Source: Rhodospirillales bacterium (lineage in GTDB: Bacteria > Pseudomonadota > Alphaproteobacteria > Rhodospirillales > Casp-alpha2). Taken from it: DNA of 12,724 bases. The DNA lies in NCBI GenBank assembly GCA_016187325.1, contig JACPJY010000170.1, positions 1 to 12,724 on the forward strand, read 5' to 3'. Every line of letters starts with the position of its first letter. The stretch's first letter is position 1. The position numbers and the translations under genes were made by a program. This document shows, one piece after another, positions 1 through 6,661 of this stretch. The notes beneath the pieces were generated by a model, which ran no database searches, was not told where the DNA came from, and saw only the letters and a list, made by a program, of their open reading frames with translations.

Positions 1-356
1 CCGCCGGCTTCCGTCCACTTGTCGAAGAACGTCCGCATGTCCACCGACAGGTCCTTGACCACCGGCAGGTTGCGCAAGGGCGCGATCTCTAGCCGACTCT
101 GCTTGGCGACCTTGGCGACGTGGGTGCGGCAGGTCCAACGTGGCTTGCCGTTGACCGTCATCGCGCAACTGCCGCACATGCCGACCCGGCAGGCGAAGCG
201 GTAGCTAAGACTCGCATCGAGCCGGCGCTGCACGTAGGTGACGACATCGAGGACGGTCTGGCTCTCGCGCCGCGGCACCTGGTAGGCGACGAACCGGCCG
301 GCGGTGCCGCCGCGCCAGATCGAAACGGAAAGGGTCTCGGAAGGTGTCCCGGCCAT
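1..356 (-). CDS. Succinate dehydrogenase/fumarate reductase-type iron-sulfur subunit (N-terminal part, cut by window edge)
   Basis: The frame is open to the left edge, so only the first ~118 residues are visible; SdhB/FrdB proteins are usually 230-260. It has a plant-type ferredoxin fold with the [2Fe-2S] ligands C56, C61, C64 (CRVGMCGSC) and C76 (PRWTC), followed by the family motif NLPVVKDLSVDMRTFF. The missing C-terminal half should carry the [3Fe-4S] and [4Fe-4S] clusters. The role is electron transfer between a flavoprotein that oxidises or reduces a dicarboxylate and the quinone pool. The flavoprotein would lie further left. The ATG at 356 begins a normal N-terminus (MAGTPSETLSVSIW) but no Shine-Dalgarno is visible. 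The gene diverges from the enolase at 503. It may belong to housekeeping Sdh or to a specialised FrdB-like/TcuB-like dehydrogenase; the visible part cannot decide. Confidence 0.85.
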   Translation of the reverse strand, partial: MAGTPSETLSVSIWRGGTAGRFVAYQVPRRESQTVLDVVTYVQRRLDASLSYRFACRVGMCGSCAMTVNGKPRWTCRTHVAKVAKQSRLEIAPLRNLPVVKDLSVDMRTFFDKWTEAG

Positions 357-502
357 GGCCGGCGAGTATAAGCAGTTTAAGTGGCGATACCAGCCGGGCA
401 TCAGGGTCGGGATTTGCGGTGTTCGGGGCCGCTCTAGGCGAGTATGATTGGGGCAAACAACGCCCCGGACAAGGCCCCGGGGAGCCCAGCCACGTCCGAT
501 CC

Positions 503-1589
503 ATGCGCATCGCCGCCATCACGCTATACCGCCTCGAACTGCCGCTGCATCGTCCCTATTACCTGGCGCTTGGCGAGGTGACGGCGTTCGACACCATCCT
601 GGCGGTGGCCGAGGACAGCGACGGCCGGCGCGGCTTCGGCGAAGCCACCATCCTCACTGGCTACACGCCGGAAACCATCGCCGAGAGTTGGCCTGCCGCC
701 GGCCGACTCGCACGCCGCGCCGCTGGCATGGAAACGCCGGACGCCAAGGACCTGATTGGGCTCGCCGCGCACCACCAGCCGTTCATGGCCACCGCCCTGA
801 TGACGGCGGCCGAGATGCTGGAGGGCAACCCGCTCTTGGAGGTGCGCGCGCCGGCGCGGGTGCCGCTGCTCGCCATCCTCCGAGATCGAGGAGAAGGAAA
901 TCGCCGCCGAGATCGAGGCGAGGCTGGCCGAAGGCTATCGGACCCTGAAGGTCAAGGTCGGCTTCGACGCCGACGCCGATGCCCGGCGTGTCCGCTTCAT
1001 TCAGGACGCGCTCGCCGGGCGGGCGCGCATTCGCATCGACGGCAACCAGGGCTTCGGGCAGGACGACGCCGTTCGCTTCGCCGGCGCGCTCAAACCCGAC
1101 AATATCGAGCTGTTCGAGCAGCCGTGCGACGCCGGCGACTGGAAGGCCGCGGAAGCCGTCGCCAAGGTTTCGACGGTGCCGATGATGATGGACGAATCGA
1201 TCTTCGGTCCCGACGATATCAAGCGCGCCGCCGATCTCGGCTGCGCCAAATTCATCAAGCTCAAGCTGATGAAGGCGGGCGGCTTGGACTCGCTCGCCGC
1301 CGGCCTCCGGCTGATCCGCGAGCGCGGCATGACGCCGGTGCTCGGCAACGGCGTCGCCAGCGACATCGGCTGCTGGATGGAGGCGTGCGTCGCCCGTACC
1401 CTGATCGATAACGCGGGCGAGATGAACGGGTTCCTGAAGCCGAAGGCGCGGGTGTTCAGGAACCCGATCGGGGTCGAGCGGGGCGCGATGGCGGTGAAAG
1501 CAGGCCTCCCGGCGTTGATCGACGACGACGCGCTCGCCCGGCTCGCCGCCGACCGCCGTCGCTTCACCGCCGAACAGGTCGGGGTCTGA
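503..1589 (+). pseudogene. Mandelate racemase/muconate lactonizing enzyme family protein, frameshifted near 880
   Basis: The first 126 codons from the ATG at 503 encode the N-terminal capping domain (MRIAAITLYRLELPLHRPYY) and enter the barrel at VPLLAIL. The reading frame then shifts by one base around 878-884 and continues as EIEEKEIAAEIEARLAEGYR to the TGA at 1587-1589. Joined, the protein is about 361 residues, close to the family norm. All catalytic elements lie after the shift: KVK of the KxK motif (about 149-151), metal ligands in RIDGNQGF (D179), ELFEQP (E205) and MMMDES (D230), and the lysine of KLMKAGG (about 254). This is the muconate-lactonizing/dipeptide-epimerase style of the superfamily: Mg2+-dependent abstraction of a proton next to a carboxylate. 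The substrate cannot be named. It is probably cotranscribed with the exporter 6 bases downstream. The shift may be a real lesion or a sequencing error; intact catalytic residues favour error or very recent loss. Confidence 0.8.
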
Positions 1590-1595
1590 CCCGGC

Positions 1596-2351
1596 ATGTT
1601 CGGCTACGACGCGCTTACCATCGCCGTCATCACGCTCTCCATGGTCCTCGGCGGCACCGTCAAGGGCATCACCGGCATCGGGCTTCCCATCGTCGCCATG
1701 GCGTTCATCCTCAACTTCGTCGATCCGAAGGTGACGCTGGCGATCCTGGTGTTGCCGATCCTGGTCACCAATCTGTGGCAGGCGGCACGCGCCGGCGACA
1801 TCATGCAGCCGCTGAGAAGGTTCTGGCTGATGACGCTGACGTTCCTGGTCTGCCTGTTCATCGGCGCGCGGCTGGTGGTCGAGCTCGACGCCAACGTGCT
1901 GTTCGCGGTGCTCGGCGTTTGCGTCGTCGTGTTCTCGGCCTCGAATCTGATCCGGCCCAGGGTGCATCCGCTCAACCCTTCGGCCGAGCGATGGGCGGGG
2001 CCGCTGGCCGGCGGGCTCGGGGGAATTCTCGGCGGCCTTTCCACCATCTGGGGGCCGCCGATGATGATGTATCTGGTGATGCTGAAGCTGGACAAGGACA
2101 CCTGGATCCGCACCGTCGGGCTGATCTGGTTCGCCGGCGCCATCCCGCTGACCATCGCCTATTGGCAGAACGGAGTGTTGAATGCCACGACGGCGCCGCT
2201 GTCGGCCTATGCCTGCGTCCCCGGCATGATCGGCATCTGGATCGGCGAGCGGGTCCGCGATCGAATCCCACAGGAAACCTTCCGCAAGGTGATGCTGGCG
2301 GCCCTCGTCATCATCGGCTTGAACCTGATCAGGCGCGCCGTATTCTCCTGA
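1596..2351 (+). CDS. Sulfite exporter TauE/SafE family membrane protein
   Basis: This 251-residue, highly hydrophobic protein has the internal duplication of the TauE/SafE (DUF81) family. The first repeat has GGTVKGITGIGLP at 19-31 and the second has GGLGGILGGLSTIWGPP at 139-155. About eight membrane segments can be drawn. Family members export small anions, with sulfite, sulfoacetate and related organosulfur compounds as known examples, but many are uncharacterised. The ATG follows the enolase stop by 6 bases, and GTCGGGG about 11 bases upstream may be a weak ribosome site, which suggests translational coupling. The NSS transporter follows 29 bases later. Near an acylating aldehyde dehydrogenase and a CoA ligase, a sulfite-export role is attractive but unproven. 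Confidence 0.85.
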   Translation: MFGYDALTIAVITLSMVLGGTVKGITGIGLPIVAMAFILNFVDPKVTLAILVLPILVTNLWQAARAGDIMQPLRRFWLMTLTFLVCLFIGARLVVELDANVLFAVLGVCVVVFSASNLIRPRVHPLNPSAERWAGPLAGGLGGILGGLSTIWGPPMMMYLVMLKLDKDTWIRTVGLIWFAGAIPLTIAYWQNGVLNATTAPLSAYACVPGMIGIWIGERVRDRIPQETFRKVMLAALVIIGLNLIRRAVFS

Positions 2352-2380
2352 TTCTCGCTGGTCCGGGAAGGCGACGGCGA

Positions 2381-3709
2381 ATGGCAGGCTCGCGCGGCAG
2401 GTTCGCATCGAGGCTGGGGTTCATCCTGGCGGCAGCCGGTTCCGCCGTTGGGCTCGGTAACGTTTGGAAGTTCCCGTACCTGGCGGGCGCCCACGGCGGC
2501 GCCGTGTTTCTGATCGTCTATCTAGGATTCGTGTTCACCATCGGCATCAGCGTCATGCTGGCCGAATTCGCCATCGGTCGCGCCGGCGAGAAAAACCCGG
2601 TCGGCGCCTTCAAGCATCTGAAGGGCGGCGCCTGGACCGGCGTCGGCTACTTGGGCGTCGTCGGCAGCTGCGTCATTCTGTCGTTCTACAGCGTCGTCGG
2701 TGGCTGGACGATCGCCTACGCCGTAAAGACCGCGGCCGGCATGCCGGGCCTGACGGACGCCAAGGCATTCGGCGGCGCGTTCGCGGCCTTCGTCGCCGAC
2801 CCGCTGCAGCCGGTTCTGTATCACCTCGCGTTCATGGCAATGACGATCGCCATCGTGGCCCGCGGTATCGAGCGGGGCATCGAACGCGCGTGCCGGCTGT
2901 TGATGCCGCTGCTGTTCGTGATCGTCGTCGTTCTGTGCGCGCGCTCGCTGACCCTGCCGGGCGCCATGGCCGGCATCAAGTTCTTCCTCAATCCCGATTT
3001 TTCCAAGCTCACCGGGGCGATGGTGACGGCGGCGCTCGGCCAGGCGTTCTTCTCGCTGTCGCTCGGCATGGGCTCGATGATCACGCTCGGATCCTACCTG
3101 TCGCGGCAGACGCATCTGGCCGGCTCAGCTCTGTGGGTGACGTCGCTCGACACCCTGATCGCGATCCTGGCCGGGTTCATGATCCTGCCGGCGGTGTTCG
3201 CCTTCGGCTTCGATCCCGGCGCCGGGCCAGGCCTCAGCTTCATCACGCTGCCGGCGGTGTTCGCCAAGATGCCGTGGGGCGCCGGCTTCGGGACGCTGTT
3301 CTTCGTGCTGCTGGCGGTGGCGGCGTTAACGTCGGCGTTCTCGCTTCTGGAGGTGGTCGTCGCCTTCCTGGTCGACGAGAAGGGCTGGACGCGGGCGAAG
3401 GCGGCGTATGGGGCCGGCGCGGCGATCTTCCTCCTGGGCGTCCCATCGTCGCTGTCGTTCGGCGCGTGGGAGTTGAAGCTGTTCGGCAAAGGGTTCTTCG
3501 AGCTGATGGACTACGCCGCCTCCAACGTCATGCTGCCGCTGGGCGGCGTCCTGATCGCGCTGTTCGTCGGCTGGGTGGTCAGTCCGCGGATCATGGCCGA
3601 GACAGCGGGCGAAGACGGCCGGTCTTTCAGCCTGGCGCCGGCGTGGCGCGTCATCTGCCGCTACGTGGCGCCATTGGCGATCGCCTGGGTGCTGATTTCG
3701 GGACTTTAG
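2381..3709 (+). CDS. Sodium-dependent transporter, neurotransmitter:sodium symporter (NSS/SNF) family
   Basis: The protein is 442 residues with the NSS signature in TM1, AGSAVGLGNVWKFP at 19-32, where the helix unwinds to bind substrate and Na+. Also visible are the TM6-like stretch GQAFFSLSLGMGSMI (220-234) and the TM8 Na2-site motif LTSAFSLLE (316-324). About 11 membrane segments fit, as in MhsT-like prokaryotic members, and the last segment ends at the C-terminus. Family members couple Na+ to uptake of amino acids or related amines; the substrate here is unknown. The ATG at 2381 was chosen because GGGAAGG lies 9 bases upstream and the LeuT-like N-terminus starts there. It ends head-on into the minus-strand operon, with its stop overlapping the quinone oxidoreductase stop by 4 bases. 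Confidence 0.9.
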   Translation: MAGSRGRFASRLGFILAAAGSAVGLGNVWKFPYLAGAHGGAVFLIVYLGFVFTIGISVMLAEFAIGRAGEKNPVGAFKHLKGGAWTGVGYLGVVGSCVILSFYSVVGGWTIAYAVKTAAGMPGLTDAKAFGGAFAAFVADPLQPVLYHLAFMAMTIAIVARGIERGIERACRLLMPLLFVIVVVLCARSLTLPGAMAGIKFFLNPDFSKLTGAMVTAALGQAFFSLSLGMGSMITLGSYLSRQTHLAGSALWVTSLDTLIAILAGFMILPAVFAFGFDPGAGPGLSFITLPAVFAKMPWGAGFGTLFFVLLAVAALTSAFSLLEVVVAFLVDEKGWTRAKAAYGAGAAIFLLGVPSSLSFGAWELKLFGKGFFELMDYAASNVMLPLGGVLIALFVGWVVSPRIMAETAGEDGRSFSLAPAWRVICRYVAPLAIAWVLISGL

Positions 3710-4629
3710 GCCGTTTCCTCGACGTTGAGGATGATCTTGCCCTTGCTTTGCCGGCTTTCGAGAACGTCGTGGGCGGCCTTGGCCATGCCGAGCGGGAACT
3801 CGCGGTCGATGGCGACCTTCAGCCTGCCTTCGGCGACCCATTTGAACAGGTCGCCGGCGCGGCGGTCGATCTCTTCCGCCGTCGCCGTGTAGTCCCACAG
3901 GTGCGGCCGGGTCAGGAACACCGAGCCGGCCTCGGCCAGATCCAGCGGGTTGACCGATTTCACCGCCCCCGAGGCGCCGCCGAACAAGGCGAGCGTGCCG
4001 CGCCGGCGAAGGGCCTTCAGCGAGCCCGTGAAGGTGGCCTGGCCGACGCCGTCGTAGACCACGTGGACGCCCGCCGCCTTTTCGGCCGAGCCGACGGTCG
4101 AGATCACGCGCGCCCCTTTCATCCGGGCGATCTGGGTGAGGAGCTGGCCGACGCCACCGGCGCCGGCGTGCACCAGGCAGGTCATGCCCGCTCGCAGGTC
4201 GAACAGGGAATGGCTCAGGTAATGGGCGGTCGAGCCCTGCAGCATCAGCGTCACCGCCACCGGCATCAGCACGTCATCGGGTACCTTGGCCAACCGCCAG
4301 GCAGGCACGGCCGCGTAGCGGGCGTAGCTGCCGAGCACCAGGCAGTAGGCAACGCGGTCGCCGACATTGAGCCTATGCACGCCGGGGCCGACGTCGGCGA
4401 CAATGCCGCCGCCTTCCATGCCGGGGATGAACGGCGGCTCGTTGCGGTAGGTTTCGGAGTTCCGGTAGACGCCCTGGCGCATGTAGACGTCGATGAAGTT
4501 GACGCCGGCGTGGCTGATCTCGACTAGCGCCTCGCCCTTGCCCGGCTTCGGCACCGGCACCGGCACTTCGGCGAGGACCAGTTGCGCGGAGCCGCCGTAT
4601 TCCCGGATTTGGACCGCCTGCATGGTCAT
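3706..4629 (-). CDS. NADPH:quinone oxidoreductase-like protein (zinc-free MDR family) with an internal deletion
   Basis: This 307-residue protein belongs to the QOR branch of medium-chain dehydrogenases/reductases: N-terminal MQAVQIREYGG, the GroES-like FIPGMEGGG and GDRVAY segments, the nucleotide-binding turn HAGAGGVGQLLTQIA (154-168), and a C-terminal TRPHLWDYTAT segment. No structural-zinc cysteines are seen. The expected role is NAD(P)H-dependent one- or two-electron reduction of quinones or enones. Between SAEKAA (to 186) and GVHVVYDGVG (from 187) about 29 residues usually present in QOR are missing. These would be the segment with the conserved G-A/C-D-H-V-I-(D/N)-Y strand that helps build the Rossmann fold. 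The frame is kept, but activity is doubtful. The start at 4629 is favoured over the ATG at 4623 because it overlaps the upstream stop as ATGA. It is the last gene of the operon. Confidence 0.85.
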   Translation of the reverse strand: MTMQAVQIREYGGSAQLVLAEVPVPVPKPGKGEALVEISHAGVNFIDVYMRQGVYRNSETYRNEPPFIPGMEGGGIVADVGPGVHRLNVGDRVAYCLVLGSYARYAAVPAWRLAKVPDDVLMPVAVTLMLQGSTAHYLSHSLFDLRAGMTCLVHAGAGGVGQLLTQIARMKGARVISTVGSAEKAAGVHVVYDGVGQATFTGSLKALRRRGTLALFGGASGAVKSVNPLDLAEAGSVFLTRPHLWDYTATAEEIDRRAGDLFKWVAEGRLKVAIDREFPLGMAKAAHDVLESRQSKGKIILNVEETA

Positions 4630-5522
4630 GACGCGCGCCGGCCCCCAATCGATTCCCTTGCCCAGGCGCCGATGGCGGACGGCGTCTCGACCACCGTCAC
4701 ACCGGCCGCCGTCAGCGCCCTCGCCTTGGAGTCATACGTTCCCCTGTCGCCCATGACAATGGCGCCGGCGTGGCCCATGCGCTTGCCCTTGGGCGCCGCG
4801 CTGCCGGCGATGAAGGCGGCGATCGGCTTTTTCATGGTGCCTGCGTACTCGGCCGCCGCCTCCTCCATGGTGCCGCCGATCTCGCCGACGATGACGACGG
4901 CGTCGGTGCGCGAATCGACATCGAGCGTCTCCAGCGCATCGCGGGTGGTGGTGCCGATGATCGGGTCGCCGCCGATGCCGATGAACGCCGATTGACCGAA
5001 CCCGGCCTGCGCCAGGTTCAGGCAGATAAGCGTGCCGAGGCTGCCGGAGCGCGAGATGACGCCGACGCGGCCGGGCTTGAAGATGTTGTCGTTGAACGCC
5101 GGCATGAAGCCACAGAAGCATTCGCCCGGCGTGACGGAACCGGCGGTGTTGGGGCCGAGCACCCGGCAGCCCGCGTCGCGGGCGGCAGCCAGGAACCACA
5201 TGACGTCGTGGACCGGGATGTACTCGGTCAGCACCACCAGCCCTTTGGCGCCGGCTTCGATGGCATCGAGCGCCGCCTCCTTGACGCCGAGCGGTGGGAT
5301 GAACAGCACCGAGACGTCGAAGCCGCCCTCGTCGTTCAGGGCTTTCTTGGCTTCCTTGGCGCTGGCGTAGACCGGCACGTCGCAGTGGACGGTGCCGGCC
5401 TTGTTCGGGTTGACGCCGCCGACGACGTTGGTGCCGTATTCCTGCATGCGTTCGGTCCAGAAGGTGCCCTGCTTACCGGTGATGCCCTGGACCAACACCC
5501 GGTCGCTGCCGCGGACGATCAT
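4626..5522 (-). CDS. Succinyl-CoA-synthetase-like acyl-CoA ligase, alpha (CoA-binding) subunit
   Basis: At 298 residues it is near the size of SucD (about 289). It has the CoA-binding VQGITGKQGTFWTERM (11-26), the ligase domain motifs GRVGVISRSGS (151-161) and GIGGDPI, the VGEIGG glutamate (E214), and the phosphohistidine H251 in GKRMGHAGAIV. The enzyme, with its beta partner, interconverts a carboxylate plus CoA plus ATP with acyl-CoA, ADP and phosphate through phosphohistidine. Two sites differ from SucD: GPNC is GPNT (T126), and the usual SGTLTYE reads SGSLGTL. An acid other than succinate is therefore likely. Malate-CoA ligase, sulfoacetate-CoA ligase or an orphan are options. The start at 5522 was chosen over an upstream in-frame ATG (5567) because it overlaps the beta-subunit stop as ATGA and gives a normal N-terminus. 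Confidence 0.9.
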   Translation of the reverse strand: MIVRGSDRVLVQGITGKQGTFWTERMQEYGTNVVGGVNPNKAGTVHCDVPVYASAKEAKKALNDEGGFDVSVLFIPPLGVKEAALDAIEAGAKGLVVLTEYIPVHDVMWFLAAARDAGCRVLGPNTAGSVTPGECFCGFMPAFNDNIFKPGRVGVISRSGSLGTLICLNLAQAGFGQSAFIGIGGDPIIGTTTRDALETLDVDSRTDAVVIVGEIGGTMEEAAAEYAGTMKKPIAAFIAGSAAPKGKRMGHAGAIVMGDRGTYDSKARALTAAGVTVVETPSAIGAWARESIGGRRAS

Positions 5523-6661
5523 CGGTGACCCCCGGCCTTCCGCGCGGATTCGACGACGGCGGCGCACGCTTGATCCATAGTCTCAAACGGCACCACGCCG
5601 AGTTTCTCTTTCAGCATGGCGCGGGCCTCGACGTCGCCGGTGCCATGCACCGACCAGTGGATTGGCAGCTTCGGCTTGATGGCGTCGAGCGCTGCCAGCA
5701 CGCCTTCGGTCATCACGTCAGTGCGGGCGAAGGCGCCACAAAAGTTGATGACTAGGCTCCTGACGTTGGGATTGGCGAGCACCAACTCGAGCGCCGGCTT
5801 GGCTTGGGTATAGGCCTCGCCGCCGATCTCGAGGAAGTTGGCGGGCTTGCCGCCGTGATGGCGGACCACATCCATGGTGGTCATGGTCAATCCGGCGCCG
5901 TTGGCGAGCACACCCACGTCGCCGTCGAGCTCGATGTAGCGCAGGCCCAGCGCGCGGCCTTTCGCTTCCAATCCGGTGACCTTCTCCGGCGTTCCCTTCT
6001 TGGCCAGCTCCTCATGGCGCTTGACGGCCGAATCGTCCATGACGAACTTGCAGTCGAGCGCCACCATCCGGCCGTCGCCGGTGACGGCGAGCGGGTTGAT
6101 CTCGATCAGCTCGGCGTCGTTGTCGCGGTAGACTTGGTAGAGCCTGACCAGCACGTCGGCGACTTGGGCGTCCTTGTCGCCGAGGTCGAGGCCCTTCAGC
6201 ATCGCTCGCGCCGCCTTGGCGTCGAAACCGTCGCGGATGTCGACCGCGGTGCGGTGGACAGCGCTCGCATCCTTGGCCGCGGCCTCCTCGATGTCCATGC
6301 CGCCGAGGGTCGAGAACAGCACCAGCGGCCCCTTCGATGCCGGGTCGTTCATGACGGCGGCGTAGAACTCACGCTTGATGTCGGCGCGGCTCTCGACCAG
6401 CACGCTCTCGACCCTGAGGCCGTCGATGGTCATGCCGAGGATGGCCTCAGCGGCGGCACTGGTTTGTTCCGGCGTATCGGCCTTCCTGATGCCGCCCGCC
6501 TTGCCGCGCTTGCCGGTCGGCACTTGCGCCTTGACCACCACCGGCCCCAACGCCTTTTGCGCGGCGGCGGCTGCCTCGGGCGTCCGCGCGGGCTTCGCGG
6601 CGGGCACGGCGATGCCGGCCGCGGCGAGCAGCGGCTTCGCCGCGTGTTCCTGGAAGTTCAT
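5519..6661 (-). CDS. Succinyl-CoA-synthetase-like acyl-CoA ligase, beta (ATP-grasp) subunit
   Basis: The 380-residue protein matches SucC in length (about 388). It starts with MNFQEHAAKPLLAAAGI, has the ATP-grasp segment VVVKAQV...GKRGKAGGI (41-58), putative Mg2+ ligands N189 and D203 (LIEINPLAV, ALDCK), and the C-terminal ligase domain VLANGAGLTMTTMD (251-264). The loop that in SucC reads NIFGGIVRCD is NFCGAFARTD here (306-315). Since this loop lies near the acyl site, the acid used probably differs from succinate. The ATG at 6661 overlaps the aldehyde dehydrogenase stop by 4 bases (ATGA), and its own TGA overlaps the alpha-subunit ATG in the same way, so the three proteins are probably made in a fixed ratio. 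The longer open frame reaching 7321 overlaps dehydrogenase coding sequence and is not believed. Confidence 0.9.
   Translation of the reverse strand: MNFQEHAAKPLLAAAGIAVPAAKPARTPEAAAAAQKALGPVVVKAQVPTGKRGKAGGIRKADTPEQTSAAAEAILGMTIDGLRVESVLVESRADIKREFYAAVMNDPASKGPLVLFSTLGGMDIEEAAAKDASAVHRTAVDIRDGFDAKAARAMLKGLDLGDKDAQVADVLVRLYQVYRDNDAELIEINPLAVTGDGRMVALDCKFVMDDSAVKRHEELAKKGTPEKVTGLEAKGRALGLRYIELDGDVGVLANGAGLTMTTMDVVRHHGGKPANFLEIGGEAYTQAKPALELVLANPNVRSLVINFCGAFARTDVMTEGVLAALDAIKPKLPIHWSVHGTGDVEARAMLKEKLGVVPFETMDQACAAVVESARKAGGHR

Noticed and set aside
503..1589. The enolase-family protein as 3-methylaspartate ammonia-lyase, which would pair with glutamate mutase
   Set aside because: It has the KxK, D, E, D and KLMK pattern of the muconate-lactonizing group, and it is shorter than methylaspartate ammonia-lyase (about 413 residues).
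783..2408. A 541-codon open frame on the minus strand
   Set aside because: It lies opposite the enolase and exporter genes, its translation is rich in H, D, Q and R with no domain pattern, and it is a GC-bias shadow.
3715..3732. Possible terminator-like pairing CCTC/GAGG after the convergent stops
   Set aside because: Only four reliable pairs, a very small loop with a mismatch, and no T-run.
2464..4527. A 687-codon open frame on the plus strand spanning the transporter and the oxidoreductase
   Set aside because: It is out of frame with one real gene and antisense to the other; the translation is low-complexity Arg/Gly/Ala.
4770..5528. A 252-codon plus-strand frame opposite the ligase alpha subunit, with similar ones at 5804-6670 and 7360-8172
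   Set aside because: All are antisense to well-supported genes and show the same D/H/R-rich shadow composition.
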